A stretch of 64,000 bases of DNA, from the NCBI GenBank assembly GCA_965277535.1, contig OZ255825.1:1860001-1924000 (forward strand). The letters are read 5' to 3'. Below are positions 7,145 through 15,463 of the stretch, piece by piece. The stretch comes from Ilyomonas sp965277535. GTDB taxonomy: Bacteria; Bacteroidota; Bacteroidia; Chitinophagales; Chitinophagaceae. Every line of letters starts with the position of its first letter. Within the stretch, counting starts at the first letter, position 1. The notes beneath the pieces are model-generated. The model was not told the origin of the DNA. It ran no database searches and saw nothing but the letters and a program-made list of their open reading frames with translations. The translations under genes and the position numbers were made by a program.

Positions 7145-8896
7145 TTACTCCACTTTTACAATCGCACTTCTCCTGCTGATGCCGTTTTCATTGAATGCTT
7201 CTATCTGGAAATAATAAGGCTGATCTTTATCCATCGCTCTGAAATAATATTCATTTACGCCATACACCATCATGCTGGTATAAAGTTTATCCGGCGCGGT
7301 CCCGGCATAAATCACATAGCCATCCGCATCGTTCATCAACTGCCATTTCAGCAATGCATTTCGCCTTTCACTGTCGCCACGCAAAACCACAAAATGCTCT
7401 ACCGTATCAGGCGCCGCACCGCTTCCTTTTCCAAACACCCGCAAGCCGCTGATGGCAAATTTTCCGGTTGGCATGTGTATGTTTTCTAACTTGATGAAAC
7501 GTGCAAGGGCAGGCGTTTTCAGCTCAATATAATCGTGCGGCACATCGGTTTTATTTTCACTTTTATCAACCAATATTTTCCACGTTTTTCCATCGTTGGA
7601 ACTATACAATTTGTATTGATGATAAATGCCATTGATTTTACCTAAAAAAGAACTGTCAACATCCTGATCGGCATAATTAATTTGTATTGCACGAATGGTG
7701 CTTACATCGCCTAAATCAGTTATGATGTATTCGCCTTTCTTGCCTGTTTTTGCACTCCAATATGTCTTTATGTTTTCATCCACAGCATAGTTAGGTGTGT
7801 AACCGCCTAAGGTTGATGAAACAACTACCGGCTTGTTGTAGTTGAGCAGCATCCAGCCGGTAAAGTTGCCACTGATATGATTTTCATTTTGGGTTTTGGG
7901 CAAATAAGTTGGATAATCACCATAGGCAGTGTTGCTGTATAAAATATCGTCTTTATCAAAGCCCGCAGGCCAGATGCCGATGCGCCTTTCAAAGTTGTTT
8001 TTTACATCAACAACGATGGTGCTCACATGCCACCAGTTGCCCATCTTATCCTGGTACGTTGCACCATGACCAGCGCCTCTTGCAAAGCCACCGGGCTTGT
8101 ACGAAAATGGATTGTGGCTTTGATAAGTAAAAGGCCCAAGAGGTTTTTCGCTTACATAAACGCCATCGCCGTAGCCGCTAAACTCAGTACCTGGCGCACC
8201 GTATTGCAGGTAATATTTTCCGTTGTGTTTGTTCATCCACGCACCTTCTATAAAGGGCGGTAAAAAGGTGTTGTCGTTCGCTTCACCAAAGCGTTCCCAG
8301 CCATGAAGCGTATCGTTGAGATGAATGAGCGGAACATGCTCACCAATGGGTTGCAATGTTTTTCTATCTATCTCCCAGCCATAAATAGGATACACGTTGC
8401 TGCTGCCATGATAGAGATAAACGCGTCCGTCATCATCGGCAAACAAACCCGGATCCCAGGCACCGGCCTGAAAAGAATCTACCGCTTCTTTCCAGTCATC
8501 CACCTTTGGATTTTTACTCATCCACAGCGGAAAATCTTTTGTATAAGTAGAACCAATTACCAACAGCGTATCGCCCAAAACCAATGTAGCAGGCGCACAC
8601 AGCTCGTCGTACACATGATGATACGGCTTTAAAAATTTGCGCGAAACAAAATGCCAGTTGAGCATGTTATCGCTCCACCAATATCCCCATTGGTTGGTAC
8701 TGAACAAATAATAAGTGCCTTTGAAAAGGGTGATGGTTGGGTCGGCGGTAGCTCGATGTCGTCCCTGCTCACTAAAATCGGGAATGGGCGTATAACCGTA
8801 ATCAATATTGACAGGATTGCAATAGGTAGTTTGCTGCGCATGAAGCGCGAAAAAAGTACTTTGCAATAAGATGAAGAGCAAATATCGCTTTGGCAT
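7145..8896 (-). CDS. Secreted glycoside hydrolase family 43 protein with discoidin-like domain
   Basis: An exported five-bladed beta-propeller glycosidase, probably acting on arabinose- or xylose-containing plant polysaccharide. A signal peptide ends near ALHAQ. The GH43 catalytic residues can be placed at Asp52 (TADPTITLFKGTYYLFST), Asp148 (AGAWDPGLFADDDGRVYL) and Glu217 (PPFIEGAWMNKHNGKYYL), as base, pKa modulator and acid. Residues about 345-475 form a discoidin/F5-8C-like carbohydrate-binding region (ENIKTYWSAKTGKKGEYI, FIKLENIHMPTGKFAISG). The last 100 residues look like a fibronectin type III module. The 583-residue length fits this architecture. No SusC/SusD genes are adjacent, so it is not in a classic utilisation locus. 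Divergent from the epimerase gene. Confidence 0.88.
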   Translation of the reverse strand: MPKRYLLFILLQSTFFALHAQQTTYCNPVNIDYGYTPIPDFSEQGRHRATADPTITLFKGTYYLFSTNQWGYWWSDNMLNWHFVSRKFLKPYHHVYDELCAPATLVLGDTLLVIGSTYTKDFPLWMSKNPKVDDWKEAVDSFQAGAWDPGLFADDDGRVYLYHGSSNVYPIYGWEIDRKTLQPIGEHVPLIHLNDTLHGWERFGEANDNTFLPPFIEGAWMNKHNGKYYLQYGAPGTEFSGYGDGVYVSEKPLGPFTYQSHNPFSYKPGGFARGAGHGATYQDKMGNWWHVSTIVVDVKNNFERRIGIWPAGFDKDDILYSNTAYGDYPTYLPKTQNENHISGNFTGWMLLNYNKPVVVSSTLGGYTPNYAVDENIKTYWSAKTGKKGEYIITDLGDVSTIRAIQINYADQDVDSSFLGKINGIYHQYKLYSSNDGKTWKILVDKSENKTDVPHDYIELKTPALARFIKLENIHMPTGKFAISGLRVFGKGSGAAPDTVEHFVVLRGDSERRNALLKWQLMNDADGYVIYAGTAPDKLYTSMMVYGVNEYYFRAMDKDQPYYFQIEAFNENGISRRSAIVKVE

Positions 8897-9055
8897 AATG
8901 CAATCGTTTTTATAGCACGAAAATAAACAGATAATGAAAAGAGAATTGAATATAGAAGGTTTGGAAATGCCTTACTTTCAGAAAAATAATTCTGCTTTAT
9001 CTTCACTATAAAACAAAAGCACAATGGCATTTTTATCGGTAAAAACAAAAATGCA

Positions 9056-10162
9056 ATGAACATAAATAAGATAGAAATTTATGAATCGCCCATTGAGTTG
9101 AAAGAACCTTTTATCACTTCATTGGGTCCTGATACTCATGCCGAAAATATTGTGGTTGCTATTCATACCGATGAAGGCATTCAGGGCTGGGGCGAATGCA
9201 ATCCTTACCTGCCGATATGCGGCGAAAACATGCAATCTGCTTTTGTGATGGCACCTTATATCGCCAGATTGTTACTCAATAAAAATCCGTTGCAGATAGA
9301 AGAACATCATGCCGTTTGGGATAAGGCAATTTATGCCAACAACAGTATCAAAAGTGCATTTGACATTGCTTTGTACGACATTGCTGCGCAACATGCAAAC
9401 CTGCCTTTGTATCAATTTTTAGGAGGCAAGAAAGACAAAACATTGACAACCGATTATACCGTAAGCCTTGATGCCGTTGATAAAATGGTAAGCGATGCAA
9501 AGAAAATAGTTGATGCCGGTTTTACGGTGATAAAAGTAAAATTGGGCGAAACCAAAGAGAAAGACATAGAGCGCATAAAACGCATACGCGAAGCTATTGG
9601 CGATAACATTCCGTTGCGCATTGATGCCAACCAGAGCTGGAGCGTTGATGTTGCCATTGCCACTCTGCAAACTCTTGCACCATACAACATTCAGCATTGC
9701 GAGGAACCGATTAAACGATGGAATTATACGGAGTTGCCGCGTGTAAAAAGAGAAAGCCCAATTTCAATTATGGCAGATGAATGTTGCAGCGATCACCACG
9801 ATGCAAAGCGTTTGATTGATCTAAACGCCTGTGATTCGTTCAACATCAAACTCGGCAAATCGGCAGGCATTTTTAAAGCGCAAAAAATTGCGAAAGGGGC
9901 AGAAGAAGCGGATAAAAAATTGCAGGTTGGCGGCTTTTTAGAATCGCGCCTTGGCTTTACTGCATCAGCTCATTTTGCATTAACCAGTCGCAACATTCTC
10001 TATTGCGATTTTGATACACCGATGATGTTTGTTGAAGACCCGGTTGTTGGCGGCATCTCGTATGGCAAAGGTGGTTTGGTAACGGTTCCTGATGTGCCGG
10101 GTTTGGGCGCATCGCTGGATGAAAATTATAGGAAGCGATTGAAGAAAGTGGTGGTTGAGTAG
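9056..10162 (+). CDS. Enolase-superfamily dipeptide epimerase
   Basis: A Mg-dependent enolase-superfamily enzyme, probably an L-Ala-D/L-Glu-type dipeptide epimerase involved in recycling murein peptides. The N-terminal capping domain has GWGECNPYLPICGEN. The barrel carries the KxK base in VIKVKLG, metal ligands in RIDANQSW, HCEEPI and MADECC, and the second lysine in FNIKLGKSAG. A late D-x-D (YCDFDTPMMF) is characteristic of dipeptide epimerases and recognises the substrate amino group. At 368 residues the length is standard. The exact dipeptide cannot be read from sequence. It is divergent from the GH43 gene and followed by a large palindromic repeat. Confidence 0.88.
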   Translation: MNINKIEIYESPIELKEPFITSLGPDTHAENIVVAIHTDEGIQGWGECNPYLPICGENMQSAFVMAPYIARLLLNKNPLQIEEHHAVWDKAIYANNSIKSAFDIALYDIAAQHANLPLYQFLGGKKDKTLTTDYTVSLDAVDKMVSDAKKIVDAGFTVIKVKLGETKEKDIERIKRIREAIGDNIPLRIDANQSWSVDVAIATLQTLAPYNIQHCEEPIKRWNYTELPRVKRESPISIMADECCSDHHDAKRLIDLNACDSFNIKLGKSAGIFKAQKIAKGAEEADKKLQVGGFLESRLGFTASAHFALTSRNILYCDFDTPMMFVEDPVVGGISYGKGGLVTVPDVPGLGASLDENYRKRLKKVVVE

Positions 10163-10177
10163 TGCAGATTCGTTTAT

Positions 10178-10456
10178 AACGTTGACAGGGTTTGAAACCA
10201 CGGGTGTTAAGATACGTTTGGTTTTGCGCGAAAACTAAGGTGTATTGAACCCATCGGGTTCGCGTGTTTGTAGAAGAATTACGATTAGGTGTTCCTTCCG
10301 GCTCCATCGGAGCCGCGTAGAGATAAGGCAAACACACAAAACACGTGGCTCCGATGGAGCCGAACGATGAATGTTATGGTTCATTTGCTACAAACACGGT
10401 TCCAACGGGGATTTTAACTCTTTCAAACACTTATGGTTTCAAACCCTGTCAACGTT
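10178..10456. repeat. Large nested palindromic element (MITE/BIME-like)
   Basis: A 279-bp block filling the gap between the epimerase gene and a convergent membrane-protein gene. Its outer 23-base arms (10178-10200 and 10434-10456) are perfect reverse complements. Inside are further inverted segments: gtgtttgtag against ctacaaacac, and cggctccatcggagcc against a second ggctccgatggagcc copy. The whole block therefore approximates one long interrupted palindrome. No reading frame is present and I see no clear target-site duplication. It is probably a non-autonomous mobile or REP-type element. Confidence 0.7.
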
Positions 10457-10473
10457 TGTTTTTACACGATTTT

Positions 10474-11712
10474 TTATTTAAAGAAAATATACGCAATACA
10501 AATGGCAGCGATTACGCCAATCAAATCGGCTGCCATGCCCGCCCAGATGGCATAACGCACTTTCTTAATACCAACCGAACCAAAGTACAAAGCCAGAATA
10601 TACAACGTTGTATCGGCACTACCTCTTAACACAGAGGCTGTTTTGCCAACAAAAGAATCGGGGCCGTATAATGGATTTTTAAAAATATCGAGCATCAATC
10701 CGCGGGCACCGCTGCCACTAAACGGAACCATAATAGAAACAGGAAGCGCAGGCACAAAGTCGGTGTTCATACCAGCTTTTGCAACGAGCCATGCAATGCC
10801 ATTGGTAATGTAGCCGAGCGCGCCGCTATCTCTAAATACACGAATGCCAACGAGCATAGCCACGAGGTAAGGGATGATTTTCAATACCACATCAAAGCCG
10901 CCTTTCGCACCTTCGATGAAAGTATCAAAGACCGATACTTTTTTGTACATACCTCCGACGATGATAATTACAATCAAAAGAAACAAAATCAAATTACCGG
11001 ATATATTGGTAAATGTATTTCTGTCGGCATCACTCAAATAATCTACAACAAAAAGAAGAGCAGCAATGATGAACGTGATGGAAAGTATCCATGCGGTTAA
11101 AACCCAATCCCAGCGCAGCTTTTGAGTAATACTTACAATGATAATCGCTGCTAATGTTGCAATTACGGTTCCGGCAACACAAGGAATAAAAACAGAGGTA
11201 GCGTCGTGCGAACCGGCTGCAATACGATAAGAAATCACAGACAAAGGAATAAGCGTTAAGCCACTGGTGTGCAAAACCAAAAACATAATTTGTGCATTGG
11301 TAGCAGTTTCTTTTTGGGGATTGAGGTCTTGCAAACTTTGCATTGCTTTTAAGCCAAACGGCGTGGCTGCATTGTCCAGACCAAGCATGTTGGCGCTGAA
11401 GTTCATCACCATCTCGCCCATTGCCGGATGATTGCTGGGTACTTCAGGAAAGAGGCGTTTTAAAAACGGGTTTAGCAAGCGGGCAAGCCAGCGAATGGCG
11501 CCCGCTTTTTCGGCAACATTCATCAATCCTAAAAAGAAAACCATTGTTCCGATAAGCGGCAGCGCAACATCGGTTACAGAAGTCTTTGCGCTGTCAAACA
11601 AACCTTCGGTAAGCGTTTTAAAAATGGTGGTATCACCAAGAAAAAGAGTTTTGTATAAAGCAATTAAGAACGCAATGAGAAAGAAGCCAATCCATACAAC
11701 ATTTAACGCCAT
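10474..11712 (-). CDS. Nucleoside-recognition (Gate) domain membrane protein, SpmA-SpmB fusion type
   Basis: A 412-residue inner-membrane protein with about nine hydrophobic segments. The two halves correspond to the separate SpmA and SpmB spore-maturation proteins of Firmicutes, each a Gate domain. The first half contains PAMGEMVMNFSANMLGLDNA and ATPFGLKAMQSLQDLN, the second FIEGAKGGFDVVLKIIPYL and SIMVPFSGSGARGLML. The fused form is widespread in non-sporulating Bacteroidota, where transport of a nucleoside-like or other small solute is assumed but unproven. It ends facing the palindromic element and starts 27 bases from the hemL end. No partner gene indicates a substrate. Confidence 0.85.
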   Translation of the reverse strand: MALNVVWIGFFLIAFLIALYKTLFLGDTTIFKTLTEGLFDSAKTSVTDVALPLIGTMVFFLGLMNVAEKAGAIRWLARLLNPFLKRLFPEVPSNHPAMGEMVMNFSANMLGLDNAATPFGLKAMQSLQDLNPQKETATNAQIMFLVLHTSGLTLIPLSVISYRIAAGSHDATSVFIPCVAGTVIATLAAIIIVSITQKLRWDWVLTAWILSITFIIAALLFVVDYLSDADRNTFTNISGNLILFLLIVIIIVGGMYKKVSVFDTFIEGAKGGFDVVLKIIPYLVAMLVGIRVFRDSGALGYITNGIAWLVAKAGMNTDFVPALPVSIMVPFSGSGARGLMLDIFKNPLYGPDSFVGKTASVLRGSADTTLYILALYFGSVGIKKVRYAIWAGMAADLIGVIAAICIAYIFFK

Positions 11713-11739
11713 AAGAGATGGTTTGTGTGGTGGCTAAAA

Positions 11740-13029
11740 TTATACAATCTCCTCTAAACTTTCCTTTGTTGCATTGATGGTGTAATCTAAATCTTCTCTA
11801 GTTAATGCGTTATTCAAAAACCAGCTTTCATAAGCCGATGGCGGAAGATACACGCCGCGTTGAAGCATTGCATGAAAGTATTTCTTAAACAACTCAATAT
11901 TGGCTGATGAAGCGGTTGCAAAATCAACCACTTCGTGCGCTGCAAAATGCACACTGATCATGGAGCCAAATTGATTAATGGTGAATGGTAAATCAGATGC
12001 AGACAACACTTGTTGTAAGCCATCTTTTAAATACAGGGTTTTTTCTTCTAGTTCAGAATAAATGTTCGGGTTTTCATTCAAAATTTTCAATGTTGTGAAA
12101 CCTGCAATCATCGCTATGGGATTGCCGCTTAATGTGCCTGCCTGATATACATTTCCCAACGGAGCCACCACTTCCATAATGTGCTTTTTTCCACCAAAAG
12201 CGCCAACGGGCAAGCCACCGCCAATTACTTTTCCATACGTTATTAAATCGGCATCAATATTCAACACTTCCTGTGCGCCGCCTTTTGCCAATCGGAAGCC
12301 TGTCATTACTTCATCAAAAACAAAAATGATGTTGTGTGCATCGCAAAGGGCACGAATGCCTTCGAGGAAATGGGGCTTTGGTAAAATGCAACCCATGTTA
12401 CCTGCAATTGGCTCAACAATGATGGCAGCAATATCGTTGCTATGCTCGGCTACCAAACGTTGTACGCCTTCTAAATCGTTATACGCACAGGTTAATGTAT
12501 CGTTGCTTACACCAGCCGTGATTCCTGGAACGGTTTGAATGTTTAAGGTTGCTAAACCGCTGCCGGCTTTTACCAAAAACGAATCGGCATGCCCATGATA
12601 ACAGCCTTCAAACTTGATGATTTTGTTTTTGCCGGTATATCCTCGTGCCACCCGAATGGCACTCATGCAGGCTTCGGTACCAGAGCTTGTCATGCGGATT
12701 AAATCAACATTTGGTACCATGCTTTTGATCAATTCAGCTACTTCAATTTCCAGTTCTGTGGGTGCGCCATAAGAGGTTGAATGAACTGCTTGTTCTGTGA
12801 TGGCTTTTACCACTTCATCATGTGCATGACCCAATATCATCGGCCCCCACGAAGCGATGTAATCAATGTATTTGTTGCCATCCGCATCATACAAATAAGC
12901 GCCTTTGGCTTTGCTGATAAAGAGAGGTGTTCCGCCCACACTTTTAAAGGCTCGTACGGGAGAGTTCACGCCGCCGGGAATGGAAGATTGGGCACGTTGA
13001 AATAACTCTATACTTTTATTTATCTGCAT
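11740..13029 (-). CDS. hemL: Glutamate-1-semialdehyde 2,1-aminomutase
   Basis: A PLP enzyme converting glutamate-1-semialdehyde to 5-aminolevulinate, the last step of the C5 route into tetrapyrrole synthesis. The N-terminus SIPGGVNSPVRAF and MTSSGTEACMSAIRVARG (cofactor phosphate region) are diagnostic. The PLP-binding lysine lies in YGKVIGGGLPVGAFGG, and VFDEVMTGFR supplies the cofactor-contacting Asp. I chose the ATG at 13029 (MQINKS...); a Met five codons upstream (13044) is also possible. It is followed directly by hemB in the same strand order (hemB upstream), a logical pair since HemB consumes the product. Confidence 0.95.
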   Translation of the reverse strand: MQINKSIELFQRAQSSIPGGVNSPVRAFKSVGGTPLFISKAKGAYLYDADGNKYIDYIASWGPMILGHAHDEVVKAITEQAVHSTSYGAPTELEIEVAELIKSMVPNVDLIRMTSSGTEACMSAIRVARGYTGKNKIIKFEGCYHGHADSFLVKAGSGLATLNIQTVPGITAGVSNDTLTCAYNDLEGVQRLVAEHSNDIAAIIVEPIAGNMGCILPKPHFLEGIRALCDAHNIIFVFDEVMTGFRLAKGGAQEVLNIDADLITYGKVIGGGLPVGAFGGKKHIMEVVAPLGNVYQAGTLSGNPIAMIAGFTTLKILNENPNIYSELEEKTLYLKDGLQQVLSASDLPFTINQFGSMISVHFAAHEVVDFATASSANIELFKKYFHAMLQRGVYLPPSAYESWFLNNALTREDLDYTINATKESLEEIV

Positions 13030-13077
13030 ACTACCAACAATCATTTTTGATTAGAAAACTCAATCACAAATCCAAAA

Positions 13078-14058
13078 TCATAAAGCAACAATCAGCTTTG
13101 CTGCTTCTTTTGCAAAATAGGTTGCAATCAAATCAGCACCGGCACGCTTCATCGAAGTGAGCGTTTCAAGGATGGCTTTGTTTTCATCAATCCAACCCAT
13201 CATGGCAGCCGCTTTTATCATGGCATATTCGCCACTAATATTGTAAGCACTTACCGGCACATGAACTGCATCTTTTACTTCGCGGATAATATCCAAATAA
13301 CTCAACGCCGGTTTTACCATTACAATATCGGCCCCTTCTTCCACGTCCTGCAACGCTTCTTTTATGGCTTCTTTGCGGTTAGTATAATTCATTTGATAGG
13401 TTTTCTTATCACCAAAACCAGGTGCGCTGTCCAACGCATCTCTGAAAGGACCGTAAAAACAAGAAGCATACTTTGCGCTGTATGCCATAATGCCGGTTTT
13501 AGTAAGGCCGCTTTCTTCCAAACCTTTTCTGATAGCTCCAATTCTGCCATCCATCATATCGCTTGGCGCAACAAAATCGGCACCGGACTGCGCATGGCTG
13601 ATGCTCATTTTTACAAGCGCTTCTACCGTTTCATCGTTTACAATTTCGCCCTCTTTAACAATACCGTCGTGTCCATAAGAAGAATAAGGATCAAGCGCAA
13701 CATCAGTCATAACAACCATTTGCGGAACTGCATCTTTGATGGCTTTGACGCTGCGTTGCATGAGGCCGTTTTCATTCCAGGCTTCTTTGCCAGTATTGTC
13801 TTTCCATTCGTCTTTGCATTTGATAAATAACAAAACGCTTTTGATGCCAACGCTCCAAAGCTCTTTTACTTCTTTGGTAGTAAGGTCTAAAGAACGGCGG
13901 TAATAGTTGGGCATTGAAGGGATCTCATGTTCAAGGTTTTCACCTTCATCAATGAAAATAGGCGCGATAAAATCGTTAGGAGTTAAAGTTGTTTCTGCTA
14001 CCAGACTTCTGATGGCGGGTGTGGCACGTAATATTCTACTTCGCTTTTGCAAATACAT
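13078..14058 (-). CDS. hemB: Delta-aminolevulinic acid dehydratase (porphobilinogen synthase)
   Basis: Condenses two 5-aminolevulinate molecules to porphobilinogen. The two Schiff-base lysines lie in AYSAKYASCFYG and DIVMVKPALSY. The metal-binding segment reads TDVALDPYSSYGHDG, with Asp/Ala instead of the cysteines of zinc-dependent enzymes, so this is the magnesium/monovalent-cation type. The 326-residue length is normal and the ATG start gives the typical RILRATPAIRSLVAET N-terminus. Its stop precedes hemL by about 48 bases on the same strand. Together with hemD at 21741 it gives three tetrapyrrole genes within 10 kb, though not one operon. Confidence 0.96.
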   Translation of the reverse strand: MYLQKRSRILRATPAIRSLVAETTLTPNDFIAPIFIDEGENLEHEIPSMPNYYRRSLDLTTKEVKELWSVGIKSVLLFIKCKDEWKDNTGKEAWNENGLMQRSVKAIKDAVPQMVVMTDVALDPYSSYGHDGIVKEGEIVNDETVEALVKMSISHAQSGADFVAPSDMMDGRIGAIRKGLEESGLTKTGIMAYSAKYASCFYGPFRDALDSAPGFGDKKTYQMNYTNRKEAIKEALQDVEEGADIVMVKPALSYLDIIREVKDAVHVPVSAYNISGEYAMIKAAAMMGWIDENKAILETLTSMKRAGADLIATYFAKEAAKLIVAL

Positions 14059-14273
14059 TTTGTATCAGTAATAAAGATGATAAAATAGATGGTTTGCAAA
14101 GCTATGATCGAAGAAACGAAATTGATGGTTGGATGAATGTTATTACGGTTTTATAACAAAAGAAAAGCTGTGGGCTATGAGCTTCAAGTTACGAGTGTAG
14201 GATTTAATATCTCGGATTTGTGATGGCTAAACGTCGTGCCTGTAAAAGATTGCTTACAATTCCTGCAAAAACA

Positions 14274-14295
14274 AAAACGCCCTTGCGGGCGTTTT
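14274..14295 (-). terminator. Terminator of the gldKLMN unit
   Basis: A short GC-rich stem (aaaacgccc / gggcgtttt) with a four-base loop lies 25 bases after the gldN stop codon and is flanked by A/T tracts on both sides, a strong intrinsic terminator that could work in either direction. Confidence 0.8.
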
Positions 14296-14320
14296 AAAGC
14301 TATGTTTGGTTTTACATGAA

Positions 14321-15445
14321 TTAATAAGACCAAAGATTTTGTTCGTAATCAAAGATTTTATCTTTTACCGCGTCTCCTGTGTACAAGCGGAACAATGGAT
14401 CCTGAACATATTGTTTGATGAACTGATCGTAAGGATTGTCGAGCGTTGACTTCACGATGTAGCTGCTGAACATGCGGTTTTCAAACAGTTCTTCCCATGT
14501 CATTCGTGCACCAAAGTTTTTGGGGTTATATGCCATGTATTTTGCCAATACCGGACGCAGATCAGGATAGTAAATCCACCAGGTTGGATGTTCACTGTTG
14601 GGCAATGTTTCACCATTCGAAAGCTTTTGAGAAACGACCGGTGCAATGCCTAAAATGCGGGCATACATGCGGCTGGTCTTTTTATCAAAAATCCATTCTT
14701 CTTTAATGCGGAATAAATAAATCGAATCAGGGTCAATCACTTTTGGTCTTACTTCATAGCCAGTCACATTTCCATTCAGGTCATACTTGGCAGAAGTGTC
14801 AGAACCGCCACCAAATGCTTTCTCGGCATCTTCGGGCTGAATAGGTGTGGTAAAGCGATCGTCATCAGCACTGAAAGCAGTAACTGATCCATCCTTGATA
14901 GCCCTTAATAAAATTGAGATGAAACGCTGGCTGCCATTGTCTTCTACTGCAGCATAGCGGAATGGTAAATTTATCTTTTCGCGTGTATCAATTTCTCTCC
15001 ACACACGCACACGATACGCAGCATCGTCTTCACGCAGATTTTCATAATCCAGTACGGCTTTATCTTTTACCAGATTTTGTTCAAACGGCGCATCGTTGCG
15101 AAGTGATGGACGTACACTATCCAACAACCCTCCGGAGGTTACTGGTACTGAAGTTATGGGCAAAGAAGTATCTCTTGTTGATGCACTGGCACTGGCTGTA
15201 CCGTAATTGCTGTAATTGCTTCCGTTGTTTGCAGCTCCCCCTTTCTTCCTTTTTGTGGTATCAGTATCGGGCGTGTTGTAATTACCGTAATTGCTTTTGG
15301 TGCTACTACTGTTTCCGTAATTGCTATAATTGCTACCACCAGAACGCGTTTTTTTGGTTCGCTTGGTTTGTGCAAACACTGTATCGGTGGCTGCGGTAAG
15401 CAAGCCTAAAACCAAACACAGTTGTATCAATCTTTTTATTTGCAT
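14321..15445 (-). CDS. gldN: Type IX secretion/gliding protein GldN
   Basis: Periplasmic component of the T9SS, forming with GldK the ring associated with the outer membrane. The signal peptide ends near DTVFAQ. Residues 30-90 are a low-complexity region with repeated SNYSNYG / SNYGNY units, rich in Asn, Tyr, Gly and Ser. The conserved GldN domain follows: DYENLREDDAAYRVRVWREI, then NPKNFGARMTWEELFENRMF and ends YEQNLWSY. It is the last gene in the gldK-L-M-N order, 18 bases after gldM, and is followed by a terminator, so the four genes probably form an operon. The repeated N-terminal linker is longer than I would expect for the family. Confidence 0.93.
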   Translation of the reverse strand: MQIKRLIQLCLVLGLLTAATDTVFAQTKRTKKTRSGGSNYSNYGNSSSTKSNYGNYNTPDTDTTKRKKGGAANNGSNYSNYGTASASASTRDTSLPITSVPVTSGGLLDSVRPSLRNDAPFEQNLVKDKAVLDYENLREDDAAYRVRVWREIDTREKINLPFRYAAVEDNGSQRFISILLRAIKDGSVTAFSADDDRFTTPIQPEDAEKAFGGGSDTSAKYDLNGNVTGYEVRPKVIDPDSIYLFRIKEEWIFDKKTSRMYARILGIAPVVSQKLSNGETLPNSEHPTWWIYYPDLRPVLAKYMAYNPKNFGARMTWEELFENRMFSSYIVKSTLDNPYDQFIKQYVQDPLFRLYTGDAVKDKIFDYEQNLWSY

Positions 15446-15463
15446 ATATTCTTGCTTATGAGA

